Shown: piece by piece, positions 8,255 to 16,801 of the stretch | How positions within the stretch are numbered: the first letter of the stretch is position 1 | Layout of the letters: every line of letters starts with the position of its first letter | Origin: Yinghuangia sp045039925 | Lineage (GTDB): Bacteria > Actinomycetota > Actinomycetes > Streptomycetales > Streptomycetaceae | DNA: 64,000 nt | Assembly: GCA_045039925.1 (NCBI GenBank) | Contig: CP108400.1 | Span: forward strand, 1,054,001-1,118,000 | Direction of reading: 5' to 3' | The notes under the pieces: model-generated | Told to the model about the DNA's origin: nothing | Database searches by the model: none | What the model saw: only the letters and a program-made list of their open reading frames with translations | Made by a program: the position numbers and the translations under genes

Positions 8255-9841
8255 TTGCCGACAACGCCTCCCCACGGCTCCTCCGCTGAGCCACCGGTCC
8301 CGCACGTCCGCGTCGCCGTCGTCGGCGGCGGTTTCTCCGGCCTCGCGGCGGGGGCCCGCCTCCTGCGGTACGGCATCGAGGACTTCGTCATCCTGGAGCG
8401 CGGCGCCGACGTCGGCGGTACGTGGCGCGACAACACGTACCCGGGCGCCTGCTGCGACGTCCCGTCCAACCTCTACTCGTTCTCGTTCGCGCCGAACCCG
8501 ACGTGGTCGCGGTCCTTCTCGCCGCAGCCCGAGATCCAGGAGTACCTGCGGCGCTGCGCCCGCGAGTTCGGGCTGCTCCCCCACCTTCGGTTCGACCACG
8601 AGGTACGCGCGGCGCGGTGGAACGACGCGGCGTCGCTGTGGGAGCTGGAGACGTCCCGCGGCCCGCTCACCGCCAACGTGCTGCTCGCGGGCGGCGGACC
8701 GCTCAGCGAGCCCGCGTACCCCGACATCAAGGGGCTCACCACCGCCTTCGAGGGCGAGGTCTTCCACTCCTCGCGCTGGAACCACGACTACGACCTGCGC
8801 GGCAAGCGCGTGGCCGTGATCGGCACCGGGGCGTCCGCGATCCAGTTCGTGCCGCAGATCCAGCCCCGCGTCGCGCACCTCGACCTCTACCAGCGCACCG
8901 CGCCGTGGATCATGCCGCGCACCGACCGCCCGTTCACCGCGACCGAGCGCGCGCTGTACAAGGCGGTGCCGCCGGTCCAGAAGGCCGTACGCCTGGGCCT
9001 GTTCTGGGGCCGCGAGACCTTCTGGCTCGGCTTCAACGGCAAGCACCCCGGCATGGTCAGGCGCATCGAGGGCATCGCCCGCATGCACCTCAGGCGCGGC
9101 GTCCGCGACCACGACCTGCGCGCCAAGCTGACGCCCGACTTCACCATCGGCTGCAAGCGCATCCTGCTGTCGAACGACTACTACCCCTCGCTCGAACAGG
9201 ACAACGTCGACGTGGTCACCGACCGCATCGCGGAGGTCCGGGCGCACTCGGTGGTCACCGCGGACGGCGTCGAACGCCCCTGCGACGCGATCGTCCTCGG
9301 CACCGGCTTCCACGCCACCGACATGCCGATGGCGCACATGATCACCGGCCGCGACGGCGTGCTGCTCGCCGACGCCTGGAAGGACGGCATGGCCGCGCAC
9401 CAGAGCGCCATGACCGCGGGCTTCCCCAACCTGTTCTTCGTCATCGGCCCGAACTCCGGGCTCGGGCACTCCTCGATGACGCTGGTGATCGAGGCGCAGA
9501 TCAAGTACGCGGTCGACGCCATCCGCCAGATGGACCGCAACGACATCGCCGACCTGGACGTGACGCGCGCGGCGCAGGACGCGTACAACGCGCGGCTGCA
9601 CGCCAAGCTCGACGGCACGGTGTGGGTGACGGGCGGCTGCGACAGCTGGTACCTGGACTCGCGTACCGGCAAGAACACGACGCTCTGGCCCGACTTCGTG
9701 TGGAAGTTCATGTGGATGAACCGCAGGTTCTCGCCCGCCGGCCACCGGGCACGCCGTTGGGACCAGGTACGCGAACCCCGCCCGGCCGCGGCCTCCGTCG
9801 CCCCGGCCGCCGGGCGTTCGACCGAAGCAGAAGGAGTCTGA
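8255..9841 (+). CDS. Flavin-containing Baeyer-Villiger-type monooxygenase
   Basis: 528 residues from a TTG start with GGAGA six bases upstream; an in-frame GTG at 8138 would precede the promoter and is rejected. The FAD Rossmann motif is VVGGGFSG (about residue 22). The BVMO fingerprint is intact as FEGEVFHSSRW (FxGxxxHxxxW). The NADPH Rossmann motif is VIGTGASAIQ, and LGTGFHATD matches the second FAD region. Such enzymes insert oxygen next to a ketone to give an ester or lactone. It heads a likely operon with an SDR starting one base after its stop and an alpha/beta hydrolase. Together these fit alcohol to ketone to ester to cleavage. The natural substrate is unknown. Confidence 0.88.
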   Translation: MPTTPPHGSSAEPPVPHVRVAVVGGGFSGLAAGARLLRYGIEDFVILERGADVGGTWRDNTYPGACCDVPSNLYSFSFAPNPTWSRSFSPQPEIQEYLRRCAREFGLLPHLRFDHEVRAARWNDAASLWELETSRGPLTANVLLAGGGPLSEPAYPDIKGLTTAFEGEVFHSSRWNHDYDLRGKRVAVIGTGASAIQFVPQIQPRVAHLDLYQRTAPWIMPRTDRPFTATERALYKAVPPVQKAVRLGLFWGRETFWLGFNGKHPGMVRRIEGIARMHLRRGVRDHDLRAKLTPDFTIGCKRILLSNDYYPSLEQDNVDVVTDRIAEVRAHSVVTADGVERPCDAIVLGTGFHATDMPMAHMITGRDGVLLADAWKDGMAAHQSAMTAGFPNLFFVIGPNSGLGHSSMTLVIEAQIKYAVDAIRQMDRNDIADLDVTRAAQDAYNARLHAKLDGTVWVTGGCDSWYLDSRTGKNTTLWPDFVWKFMWMNRRFSPAGHRARRWDQVREPRPAAASVAPAAGRSTEAEGV

Positions 9842-9842
9842 C

Positions 9843-10793
9843 GTGCGGGAGTTCGCCGGCAAGGTCACTGCGATCACGGGTGCGGGATCGGGGATCGGAC
9901 GCGCGCTCGCGTACGAACTCGCCCGGCACGGCGCCCGGCTCGCGCTCTCCGACGTCGACGAGGAGGCCGCGCGCGAGACCGCCGCGGTCGCCCTCGGCCA
10001 CGGCGCGAGCGAAACGGTGGCGAGCCGCGTCGACGTCGCCGACCGGCACGCCGTCCAGGCGTGGGCGGACGAGACCGCGGGCTACTTCGGCACCGTCAAC
10101 CTGGTCGTCAACAACGCGGGCGTCGCGCTGACCGCCTCCGTGGAGGAGATGGACTGGGACGACTTCGAGTGGCTGATGGGCGTCAACTTCTGGGGAGTCG
10201 CGCACGGGACCAAGGCGTTCCTCCCGCACCTGCGCCGCGCCCGCGACGCGCACCTCGTGAACATCTCCAGCGTCTTCGGCCTGATGGGCATCCCGACGCA
10301 GAGCGCCTACTGCGCGGCCAAGTACGCGGTGCGCGGCTTCACCGAGTCGCTGCGCCACGAAATGCGGATGTCGGGGTCCGGGGTCCGGGTCACGACCGTG
10401 CACCCCGGCGGCATCAAGACCAACATCGCACGCAGCGCACGGGCTGCCAGGAGCCGCGAAGTCGACGCGATGGCCGACGAGTTCGAGCGGATCGCCCGTA
10501 CCTCGCCGGAGCGCGCCGCGCGCGTCATCGTGCGCGGGGTGAAGCGCAACCGGGCGCGGATCTTCGTCGGCCCCGACGCCACGCTGATCGACGTCGGGCA
10601 GCGCCTGCTGGGCGTGGGGATCGAGCCGCTGGTACGCACGTTCTCGGGCCGGTCGTCCCTGGAGGCGGGCGCGCCCGCCCCGGCGCCGCCGTCCGCCGGC
10701 ACGTCGGCCGCCCAGCCCGCGGCGGCCCCGGCGGGAACCCCGTCCGCAGCCCCCGCGAGCGGCACCGTCACCCGCCCCGCGACCGGCAGCTAG
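9843..10793 (+). CDS. Short-chain dehydrogenase/reductase
   Basis: 316 residues. The classical SDR cofactor motif TGAGSGIG spans residues 12-19. SDVDEEA after strand 2 favours NAD(H). NNAG, the ISSVFG Ser and YCAAK catalytic Tyr-Lys are present, with HPGGIKTN after. The ~40-residue Ala/Pro tail after residue 275 is low-complexity. The GTG start has GGAG seven bases upstream, and the gene begins one base past the monooxygenase stop, so it is co-translated. A role in making or consuming the ketone used by the monooxygenase is inferred. Confidence 0.85.
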   Translation: MREFAGKVTAITGAGSGIGRALAYELARHGARLALSDVDEEAARETAAVALGHGASETVASRVDVADRHAVQAWADETAGYFGTVNLVVNNAGVALTASVEEMDWDDFEWLMGVNFWGVAHGTKAFLPHLRRARDAHLVNISSVFGLMGIPTQSAYCAAKYAVRGFTESLRHEMRMSGSGVRVTTVHPGGIKTNIARSARAARSREVDAMADEFERIARTSPERAARVIVRGVKRNRARIFVGPDATLIDVGQRLLGVGIEPLVRTFSGRSSLEAGAPAPAPPSAGTSAAQPAAAPAGTPSAAPASGTVTRPATGS

Positions 10794-10834
10794 CGCGCCC
10801 CGCCGCACCCCAATCACCCGCCAGGAGCCGTCAG

Positions 10835-12124
10835 ATGACCGATGTGAGCTCACCCGACGAGGTCACGCCGCCCGCGGAGACCACGAAGGCCACCAAGGCT
10901 ACGAAGGCCACGAAGGCCACGGAAAACGCACAAGCCGCGGAGGCCGCGAATCCCGTGGAGCCCGCGAAGAAGGCCCGGCCCCGCCCCGCCGGCCGGAGCA
11001 GGACGAAGAAGGCCGCTCCCGTTCCGAAGGTCGCACGTGGTGCGCAGTCGGCAACTCCGCTCGCGGAGAGTGCAGTTGCCACTGCCACTGCCACTGCCAC
11101 TGCGCCTGCGCCTGCGCCTGCGCCTGCCGTGCCGACGCCTGCCGTCCCCGCCGCGCGTACCGCTCCCGCAGCTGCCGGCGGCCCCGCCCCCGTTCGCCGC
11201 ATCCGCGTGGTCCTGGCCCGCGACGGCGCGGCCCTGCACGTCGTCGAGTACGGCGCGCCCGACGCCGCGGTCACCGTCGTACTCGCGCACGGCTGGACGC
11301 TCACGCACGGCGCGTGGGCGGCACCGGCCCGGGCGCTCACCGAGGAGGCCGGGGCGTCGGTGCGGGTGGTGACGTACGACCAGCGCGGCCACGGGCGTTC
11401 GAGCTCCGGCCTGGCCCGGCCCTTCTCCGTCGAAGGGCTCGCCGAGGACCTGGTGGACGTCCTCGACGCGACGGTGCCGAGCGGGCCGGTGGTGCTCGGC
11501 GGGCACTCGATGGGCGGCATGACCATCATGGCGCTGGCCGCCGCGCGTCCGGAGCTGTTCGGCGAACGCGTGGCCGGCGTACTGCTGGTCGGCACCTCGG
11601 GCGGCGACCTCGTCCCCCTGGCACCGCCGTTCCCGCTGCGCGACCGCCTGCGGGGGCGGGCCGGGATGCGGTTCTTCGCGCTGGGCGAGCGGCGTCCGTC
11701 GGCCTTCGCCCGCGGCCGGCGGCTGCTGCCGGGACCGCAGACCAAGGCGCACCTGCGCGCGGTCAGGCGCGGCCTGTTCGGCCCGGGAGCGGACGAGGCG
11801 GTCGTCCGCTCGTGTGCGTGGATGATCTACAACACGTCCGCCGAGGCGGTGTGCGGCTTCTTCCCCGCACTCGCCGCGCACGACAAATCAGGCCAACTGG
11901 CGGCGCTGTCATCCGTGCCCGTGCGGATCGTCGTCGGCGACCTCGACAAGCTCACCCCCGTGGGCCACAGCAAGCGCCTCGCGGCCGAACTCGCGCACGC
12001 CGACCTGCGGATCGAGAACGGTTGCGGGCACATGGTCCTGACGGAACGCCCCGAGTCCGTGACGGCTCCCCTGCGCGAGCTGTGTCGCGCGGCGGCGGGC
12101 CCGTCGGCCGCGCCCGCGAGGTGA
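10835..12124 (+). CDS. Alpha/beta hydrolase with Lys/Ala/Pro-rich N-terminal tail
   Basis: 429 residues. About 125 N-terminal residues are low-complexity: a TKATKATKATKAT run, PAKKARPRPAGRSRTKKA, then Ala-Thr and Ala-Pro repeats, resembling a histone H1 tail. The hydrolase domain follows: LAHGWTL (oxyanion region), YDQRGHGRS, nucleophile elbow GGHSMGG, VGDLDKLTP (acid) and NGCGHMV (His). ATG at 10835 has AGGAG eight bases upstream. Third gene of the monooxygenase operon, so ester or lactone cleavage is likely. The basic tail could bind DNA, RNA or polyphosphate, or anchor the enzyme; that is speculation. Confidence 0.82.
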   Translation: MTDVSSPDEVTPPAETTKATKATKATKATENAQAAEAANPVEPAKKARPRPAGRSRTKKAAPVPKVARGAQSATPLAESAVATATATATAPAPAPAPAVPTPAVPAARTAPAAAGGPAPVRRIRVVLARDGAALHVVEYGAPDAAVTVVLAHGWTLTHGAWAAPARALTEEAGASVRVVTYDQRGHGRSSSGLARPFSVEGLAEDLVDVLDATVPSGPVVLGGHSMGGMTIMALAAARPELFGERVAGVLLVGTSGGDLVPLAPPFPLRDRLRGRAGMRFFALGERRPSAFARGRRLLPGPQTKAHLRAVRRGLFGPGADEAVVRSCAWMIYNTSAEAVCGFFPALAAHDKSGQLAALSSVPVRIVVGDLDKLTPVGHSKRLAAELAHADLRIENGCGHMVLTERPESVTAPLRELCRAAAGPSAAPAR

Positions 12125-12173
12125 CGCATCGGTGCGCCCAAGGGGTGACGCTCGTTCCGGTGCGTGATGTCGC

Positions 12174-12204
12174 TTGACTTCGAGTGTGCTCGAAGGGGGA
12201 GGCT
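12174..12204 (+). promoter_or_regulatory. MerR-type promoter/operator upstream of the aldo/keto reductase
   Basis: TTGACT (12174-12179) overlaps a perfect dyad CTTCGAG-TGTG-CTCGAAG (12178-12195). A 19-base spacer then leads to GAGGCT. A long spacer with a dyad between -35 and -10 is the hallmark of MerR-activated promoters. No merR gene lies within the window next to it. Confidence 0.65.
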
Positions 12205-12245
12205 GGGTGGCGTACCGCATCCCACCCGGATCCCAGGAGCACCGT

Positions 12246-13217
12246 ATGAAGACCACCACGCTCGGCAGCGACGGCCCCGTCGTCGGCGTCATCGGACTCG
12301 GCTGCATGGGCATGACGCATGCGTACGACCCCGCCGGTCGTGACGACGCGACGTCGATCGGCGTCCTGCACCGGGCGGTCGAGCTGGGTGTCACGTTGAT
12401 CGACACCGCCGACGTGTACGGCCCTTACACCAACGAGGAGTTGGTGGGACGCGGGCTCGCCGGCATCCGCGACCAGGTGGTGCTGGCCACCAAGGTCGGC
12501 CTCGAGATCAAGCCCGAGGGCGAGCGCAAGGCCGGCATGGGCGCCATGCGCTTCAACGGCAAGCCGGAGCACGTGCGCCGGTCCGTCGACGAGAGCCTGC
12601 GGCGCCTCGGCACCGACCACGTCGACCTCTACCAGCTCCACCGCGTCGACCCCGAGGTCCCGATCGAGGAGACCTGGGGCGCGCTGGCCGAGGTCGTGGC
12701 CGCGGGCAAGGCGCGGCGGATCGGCCTGTCCGAGGTGAGCGTCGACGAGATCAAGCGCGCCCAGGCGGTCCACCCGGTGGCCTCGGTGCAGAGCGAACTC
12801 TCGCTGTGGACCAGGGACGCGCTCGCCGACGTCGTGCCGTACTGCAACGAGCAGGGCATCGCCTTCCTGCCCTTCTCGCCGCTCGGACGCGGCTTCCTGA
12901 CCGGGAACTTCGCGACCGTGGACGACCTGCCCGAGGGCGACTGGCGCCGCGGCCTGCCGCGCTTCCAGGCCGACACGATCGCCGCGAACCAGGCCCTCGT
13001 CACCGCCGTGCGCGCCATCGCCGACCGCCTTGGCGCGACCCCGGCGCAGGTCGCACTCGCGTGGGTGTGCGCGCAGGGCGAGTACGTGGTCCCGATCCCC
13101 GGCACCAAGACGCCGAAGTACCTCGCCGACAACGCGGGGGCGTCCGATGTCGCCCTGTCCGCGGCCGACTTGGCCGATCTCGACGCGCTCCCCGCCCCGG
13201 AGGGCACGCGCTACTGA
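12246..13217 (+). CDS. Aldo/keto reductase
   Basis: 323 residues. The (beta/alpha)8 reductase features are clear: LIDTADVYGPYTNEELVG carries the catalytic Asp and Tyr, LATKVGLE the Lys, and YQLHRVDPEVP the His. VPIPGTKTPKYLADNAG is the NADP-binding region near the C-terminus. ATG at 12246 has AGGAG eight bases upstream; the in-frame TTG at 12174 falls in the promoter. Substrate is probably a small aldehyde or ketone. Expression is likely activated by a MerR protein encoded elsewhere. A 9-bp hairpin follows (13232-13276). Confidence 0.87.
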   Translation: MKTTTLGSDGPVVGVIGLGCMGMTHAYDPAGRDDATSIGVLHRAVELGVTLIDTADVYGPYTNEELVGRGLAGIRDQVVLATKVGLEIKPEGERKAGMGAMRFNGKPEHVRRSVDESLRRLGTDHVDLYQLHRVDPEVPIEETWGALAEVVAAGKARRIGLSEVSVDEIKRAQAVHPVASVQSELSLWTRDALADVVPYCNEQGIAFLPFSPLGRGFLTGNFATVDDLPEGDWRRGLPRFQADTIAANQALVTAVRAIADRLGATPAQVALAWVCAQGEYVVPIPGTKTPKYLADNAGASDVALSAADLADLDALPAPEGTRY

Positions 13218-13533
13218 CACCGTTCATACGCGCCCCGGTGTCCAATGGGTGTCGGCCACCTGTCGGCCACCGGGGCGGGTGCGGAGTGTCCGGCAGCCGG
13301 TGCGCGCAACGTCGACGGATGAGTTCTGCTACAAGATTGATACGTCGTCAGGAAAGCTGTGATACAAAGCACTTGTAGCCACGGAGAAAGCTCGCGGTGC
13401 ACGGACACCGCTTGAGCGCCTGGCATCCCACAGGCATTGCCGAAAATCAAGGGTTGACTCCCTCTGACATGGGGTAGGTGGCGGCACCAGACTCTTGGTG
13501 GTCCACCCCACCACGAGAGGTTTTCGTCCCCCT
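13218..13533. other. Intergenic region: terminator hairpin and possible promoters
   Basis: 316 bases. GCCCCGGTG (13232-13240) pairs with CACCGGGGC (13268-13276), probably ending the reductase transcript. An AT-richer stretch (13333-13375) has TTGATA and GATACA 18 bases apart. TTGACT (13454) and TAGGTG (13475) lie closer to the lipoprotein start but only 15 bases apart. One of these is probably its promoter. Confidence 0.45.
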
Positions 13534-14151
13534 ATGCGTTCTTTCCGCTCCCCTCGTAAGTCCGTGATACGCGTGACCGCCGTGGCCGCCTCCGGGGTCG
13601 TCGCCATGGCGATGCTGACCGGCTGTGGCGACGATGACAAGAACAAGTCGTTCGCGCCGCCGGTGCCGACCTTCTCCATCCCGAAGCTCGACGTCCCGGA
13701 CATCGACATCCCGGACATCCCGAGCACGCTGCCGACCGGTACGAAGAAGCCGACCAGTTCCTCGAAGCCGAGCGGCGGCTCGACGTCGGGCGGTCCCGAC
13801 GACACGTCGATCAACCGCATCGACCTCAAGGTCGGTGACTGTGTGGACTTCGACGCCAGCGACAAGATGAGCAAGACGTCGTGCTCCGGGCCGCACGACG
13901 CCGAGACCGTGGGCGTCTACGAGCTCCCCGAGTCGATGGCGCCGACCTCGGCGACGTTCGACCAGGACATCGAGGACAAGTGCGTCTCGTACATCGAGCC
14001 GGTCATCGACCGCCAGCCGAACGCGAGCCAGCTGTCCGGAACCTGGATCTTCCCGTCCCCCAGCTCCTGGACCATGGATGACGACCGCACGCTCCAGTGC
14101 CTGGTGGTCCGCCAGGACGAGGCTCCCCTGACGGGCGGCAAGCTCAAGTAG
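13534..14151 (+). CDS. Lipoprotein with septum-formation-like domain
   Basis: 205 residues. A signal peptide with basic start and hydrophobic core ends in the lipobox MLTGC, with Cys31 as lipid anchor. A Pro/Ser/Thr/Gly linker (about residues 40-90) leads to a compact domain with KVGDCVDF and SCSGPHDAETVGVYEL. This Cys-paired pattern is seen in the actinobacterial 'septum formation family' (PF13845-like) domain of unknown biochemistry. The protein should sit outside the membrane, tethered by lipid. GAGAGG lies 13 bases before ATG. It converges on helD, with a long hairpin between. Confidence 0.78.
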   Translation: MRSFRSPRKSVIRVTAVAASGVVAMAMLTGCGDDDKNKSFAPPVPTFSIPKLDVPDIDIPDIPSTLPTGTKKPTSSSKPSGGSTSGGPDDTSINRIDLKVGDCVDFDASDKMSKTSCSGPHDAETVGVYELPESMAPTSATFDQDIEDKCVSYIEPVIDRQPNASQLSGTWIFPSPSSWTMDDDRTLQCLVVRQDEAPLTGGKLK

Positions 14152-14190
14152 TCCGTCCCCGGACCCGCCGCATGCCGCCAGGCCCTGAGC

Positions 14191-14227
14191 GGCCCGAAAT
14201 CCACGCGACGTACCGCGTGTTCGGGCC
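14191..14227. terminator. Long bulged hairpin between convergent genes
   Basis: GGCCCGAA (14191-14198) pairs with TTCGGGCC (14220-14227), and CACGCG (14202-14207) with CGCGTG (14214-14219). The result is one stem of about 14 bp with a 3-base bulge and a 6-base loop. It ends both the lipoprotein and helD transcripts. Confidence 0.7.
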
Positions 14228-14305
14228 CCTCGGGGCCTGCTGCGTTCAGCACCTGTGTACGCGCCTGCACGACGACGTCCCGCGCCGTGCGCGGACCGGG
14301 ACCGG

Positions 14306-16645
14306 TCAGGCCGGCTCGGCTCCGAGGCCCGTCAGGTCCTCGGCCCAGGCCCGGTCCGCCGCGTCGCCGCCGGACACCACGACCAGGCTGCGGGTGGCCC
14401 GCGTCAGCGCGACGTACAGCGTGCGCAGGCCGCTCGGCGACTGGTCCGCGATGCGCTTCGGGTCCACGATGACGGCCGCGTCGAACTCCAGGCCCTTCGC
14501 GTCGAGAGCGTCCATCACCTGCACGCGCGACGGCAGTTCCGCGAGGGCGTCCAGGATCGGGCCGGTCTCGCCCACCGGCGTGACGACGCCGACCGTGCCC
14601 TCGACCTCGTCGGCCAGCCGGGCCGCGGTCGCGCGTACGGCCGAGGGCACGTCCGCGGCGGCGAGCAGCGTCGGCTTCTCGCCGCCGGTGCGCACCGCCC
14701 GCGAGGGCTTGGCGCCGGGCACCGCGCGGACCAGGACGCGTGCCGCGACGGCCGCGATCTCGGCGGTGTTCCGGTAGTTGGTGGTCAGCTCGAACTCGTG
14801 CCGGGGCCGGTCGCCGAGCGCGTCCGACATGGCGGCCGAGGACGCGTCCAGGTCCTCCCACGCACTCTGCGCGGGGTCCTCGACGATCGTCCACGTCGCG
14901 TGCCGTCCGCGGCGCTTGAGCATGCGCCACTGCATCGGCGCGAGGTCCTGCGCCTCGTCGACGACGATGTGCGCGTACTCGTCGGGCTCTTCGTCCTCGT
15001 CGCGGCGGCCGCGGCCGGAGCGGGCCATGCGGTCGGCGTACGTCGTCACCTCGCTGATCTCGTCCGCCGGCGAGGACGACCGGACGCTCTCCCCGGTGAA
15101 GATGTCGTAGCCGTCCACGACGTAGGGGTTGTCCTCCTCCGGCATGCCCGGCGTGCGCGGGCGCTGTCGCGGCAGCGGGCCCACCAGGCCGTCGAGTTCG
15201 TCGAGCAGCGCGACGTCGAGGAAGGACACCTCGCCGGTACGGGCGGTGCGCTCCCACGAGTGGGCCAGCAGCGTCACCTGGTCGCGCGTGAGGCGGCCGC
15301 GCGAGGCCCGGTCGACACGTGCCGGGTCGGCGAGGCCGCGCAGCAGGTCGATCGGGCGGACCAGCGGCCACCAGGTGTTGAGGAAGACCGCGAACTCGTC
15401 GCGCGCCGCGACGTCTTCCAGGAACGCGTCCTTCTCGCCACGCGCCGCACCACGGGACGCGAGCCGCGACCACAGCTCGGCGAGCACCGTCTTCGCGGCC
15501 GCGACACGCTGGCCGTTCGGCCCGCGGCGGGCCCGGTGCAGCAGGTCGCGGCGGATGCGCCGCAGCGCGGCCGTGTCGAGGACGACCTCGGTCCCGCGGT
15601 GCCGCACGCGCAGTTCGTGCGGCGCGCCGGGCGGCGTCGCGTCGACCGCGCGCCGCAGCAGCGGCAGCATGCCGGTCGAGCCCTTGAGCCGGGCCACGGC
15701 GGCGGTGTCGTGGTAGGCGGCGGCGATGCCGTCCACCATGTCGCCGAGCGAGTGCAGGACGGCACCGCCCTCGCCGAGGGACGGCAGCACGCGTTCGATG
15801 TACGCGGTGAAGCGCGGGTTGGGCCCGACGACGAGCACCCCGCGCGACCCGAAGCGCTGCCGGTACCGGAACAGCAGGTACGCCACCCGGTGCAGGGCCA
15901 CCGCGGTCTTGCCGGTCCCGGGCCCGCCGCGCACCAGCACCGAACCGTCGGCGGGGGCCCGGATCGCGTCGTCCTGCTCCTGCTGGATGGTCGCGACGAT
16001 GTCGCGCATGCTGCCGTCGCGCGTCCGGCTGAGCGCGGCCAGGAACGCGCCGTCGCCGACCACGACGAGGTCGTCCGGTGCGGCGTCGGGGTCGAGGAGG
16101 TCGTCCTCGATGTCGACGAGCTTGTGGCCGCGGCAGTGCAGCACGCGGCGGCGCACCACGCCGCGCGGGTCCTCGGGCGTGGCCTGGTAGAACGCCTCGG
16201 CGGCCGGCGCGCGCCAGTCGACGACGAGGATCTCGCTGTGCTCGTCGCGCACCCCGATGCGGCCGATGTGCCACACCTCGGCGTCGTTGCGGTCGAGGCG
16301 GCCGAAGACGAGGCCGTCGTCGGCGGCGTCGAGGGTGCGGGCCCACAGTTCGGCCCGGAAGACCATCGTGTCGCGCTCGACCAGCGAGCCCACCGTGCCG
16401 ACCTGCGCCTGCTTGTAGCCTTCGCGCACGAGTGCGCGCGCCTCGCCGCGCATGGCCTCCAGGCGGACGTACGCGCGGTCGATGTGGTGCTGTTCCGCCG
16501 CGATCTCGCGCTGCTTGGCGTCGAGTGCGGCCGACGCCTCCGGCAGGGCGGGGGTCCCCGGCGCGGCGGAGTCGGCGGAGGTTTCGGGACCGTCGGCGTC
16601 GCGGACGACGTCGTGCGGCTGCTGCCCGGGAGGGGGCAGGGGCAT
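14306..16645 (-). CDS. helD: HelD-like RNA polymerase recycling motor ATPase
   Basis: 779 residues of superfamily I. An N-terminal coiled-coil arm (EIAAEQHHIDRAYVRLEAMR, about residues 47-66) precedes LVFGRLD and VVDWRAPAAEAFY, both characteristic of HelD. Walker A is GGPGTGKT (residues 240-247), Walker B is IVVDEAQDLAP, and later helicase motifs include TTNYRNTAEI and LYVALTRATRSL. HelD proteins enter RNA polymerase channels and release stalled enzyme or DNA. A Streptomyces homologue (HelR) also gives rifamycin tolerance. I see no clear rifamycin-associated element upstream, so HelD is the safer name. Confidence 0.85.
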   Translation of the reverse strand: MPLPPPGQQPHDVVRDADGPETSADSAAPGTPALPEASAALDAKQREIAAEQHHIDRAYVRLEAMRGEARALVREGYKQAQVGTVGSLVERDTMVFRAELWARTLDAADDGLVFGRLDRNDAEVWHIGRIGVRDEHSEILVVDWRAPAAEAFYQATPEDPRGVVRRRVLHCRGHKLVDIEDDLLDPDAAPDDLVVVGDGAFLAALSRTRDGSMRDIVATIQQEQDDAIRAPADGSVLVRGGPGTGKTAVALHRVAYLLFRYRQRFGSRGVLVVGPNPRFTAYIERVLPSLGEGGAVLHSLGDMVDGIAAAYHDTAAVARLKGSTGMLPLLRRAVDATPPGAPHELRVRHRGTEVVLDTAALRRIRRDLLHRARRGPNGQRVAAAKTVLAELWSRLASRGAARGEKDAFLEDVAARDEFAVFLNTWWPLVRPIDLLRGLADPARVDRASRGRLTRDQVTLLAHSWERTARTGEVSFLDVALLDELDGLVGPLPRQRPRTPGMPEEDNPYVVDGYDIFTGESVRSSSPADEISEVTTYADRMARSGRGRRDEDEEPDEYAHIVVDEAQDLAPMQWRMLKRRGRHATWTIVEDPAQSAWEDLDASSAAMSDALGDRPRHEFELTTNYRNTAEIAAVAARVLVRAVPGAKPSRAVRTGGEKPTLLAAADVPSAVRATAARLADEVEGTVGVVTPVGETGPILDALAELPSRVQVMDALDAKGLEFDAAVIVDPKRIADQSPSGLRTLYVALTRATRSLVVVSGGDAADRAWAEDLTGLGAEPA

Positions 16646-16801
16646 CGGGCTGGCTCCTCGTGCAGGGTGGGGCGAACAGTAGACAGTAGTACGCCCGGGC
16701 CCCGGTTCTCCCCGAGCCCCGCACTGCGGACGGCTCCGCCGCCGCCCGCGGGCAGCCTCGGGGGCGCCCCCTGCGGCGTGTGCCCTTGGTGCAGACGCCG
16801 C

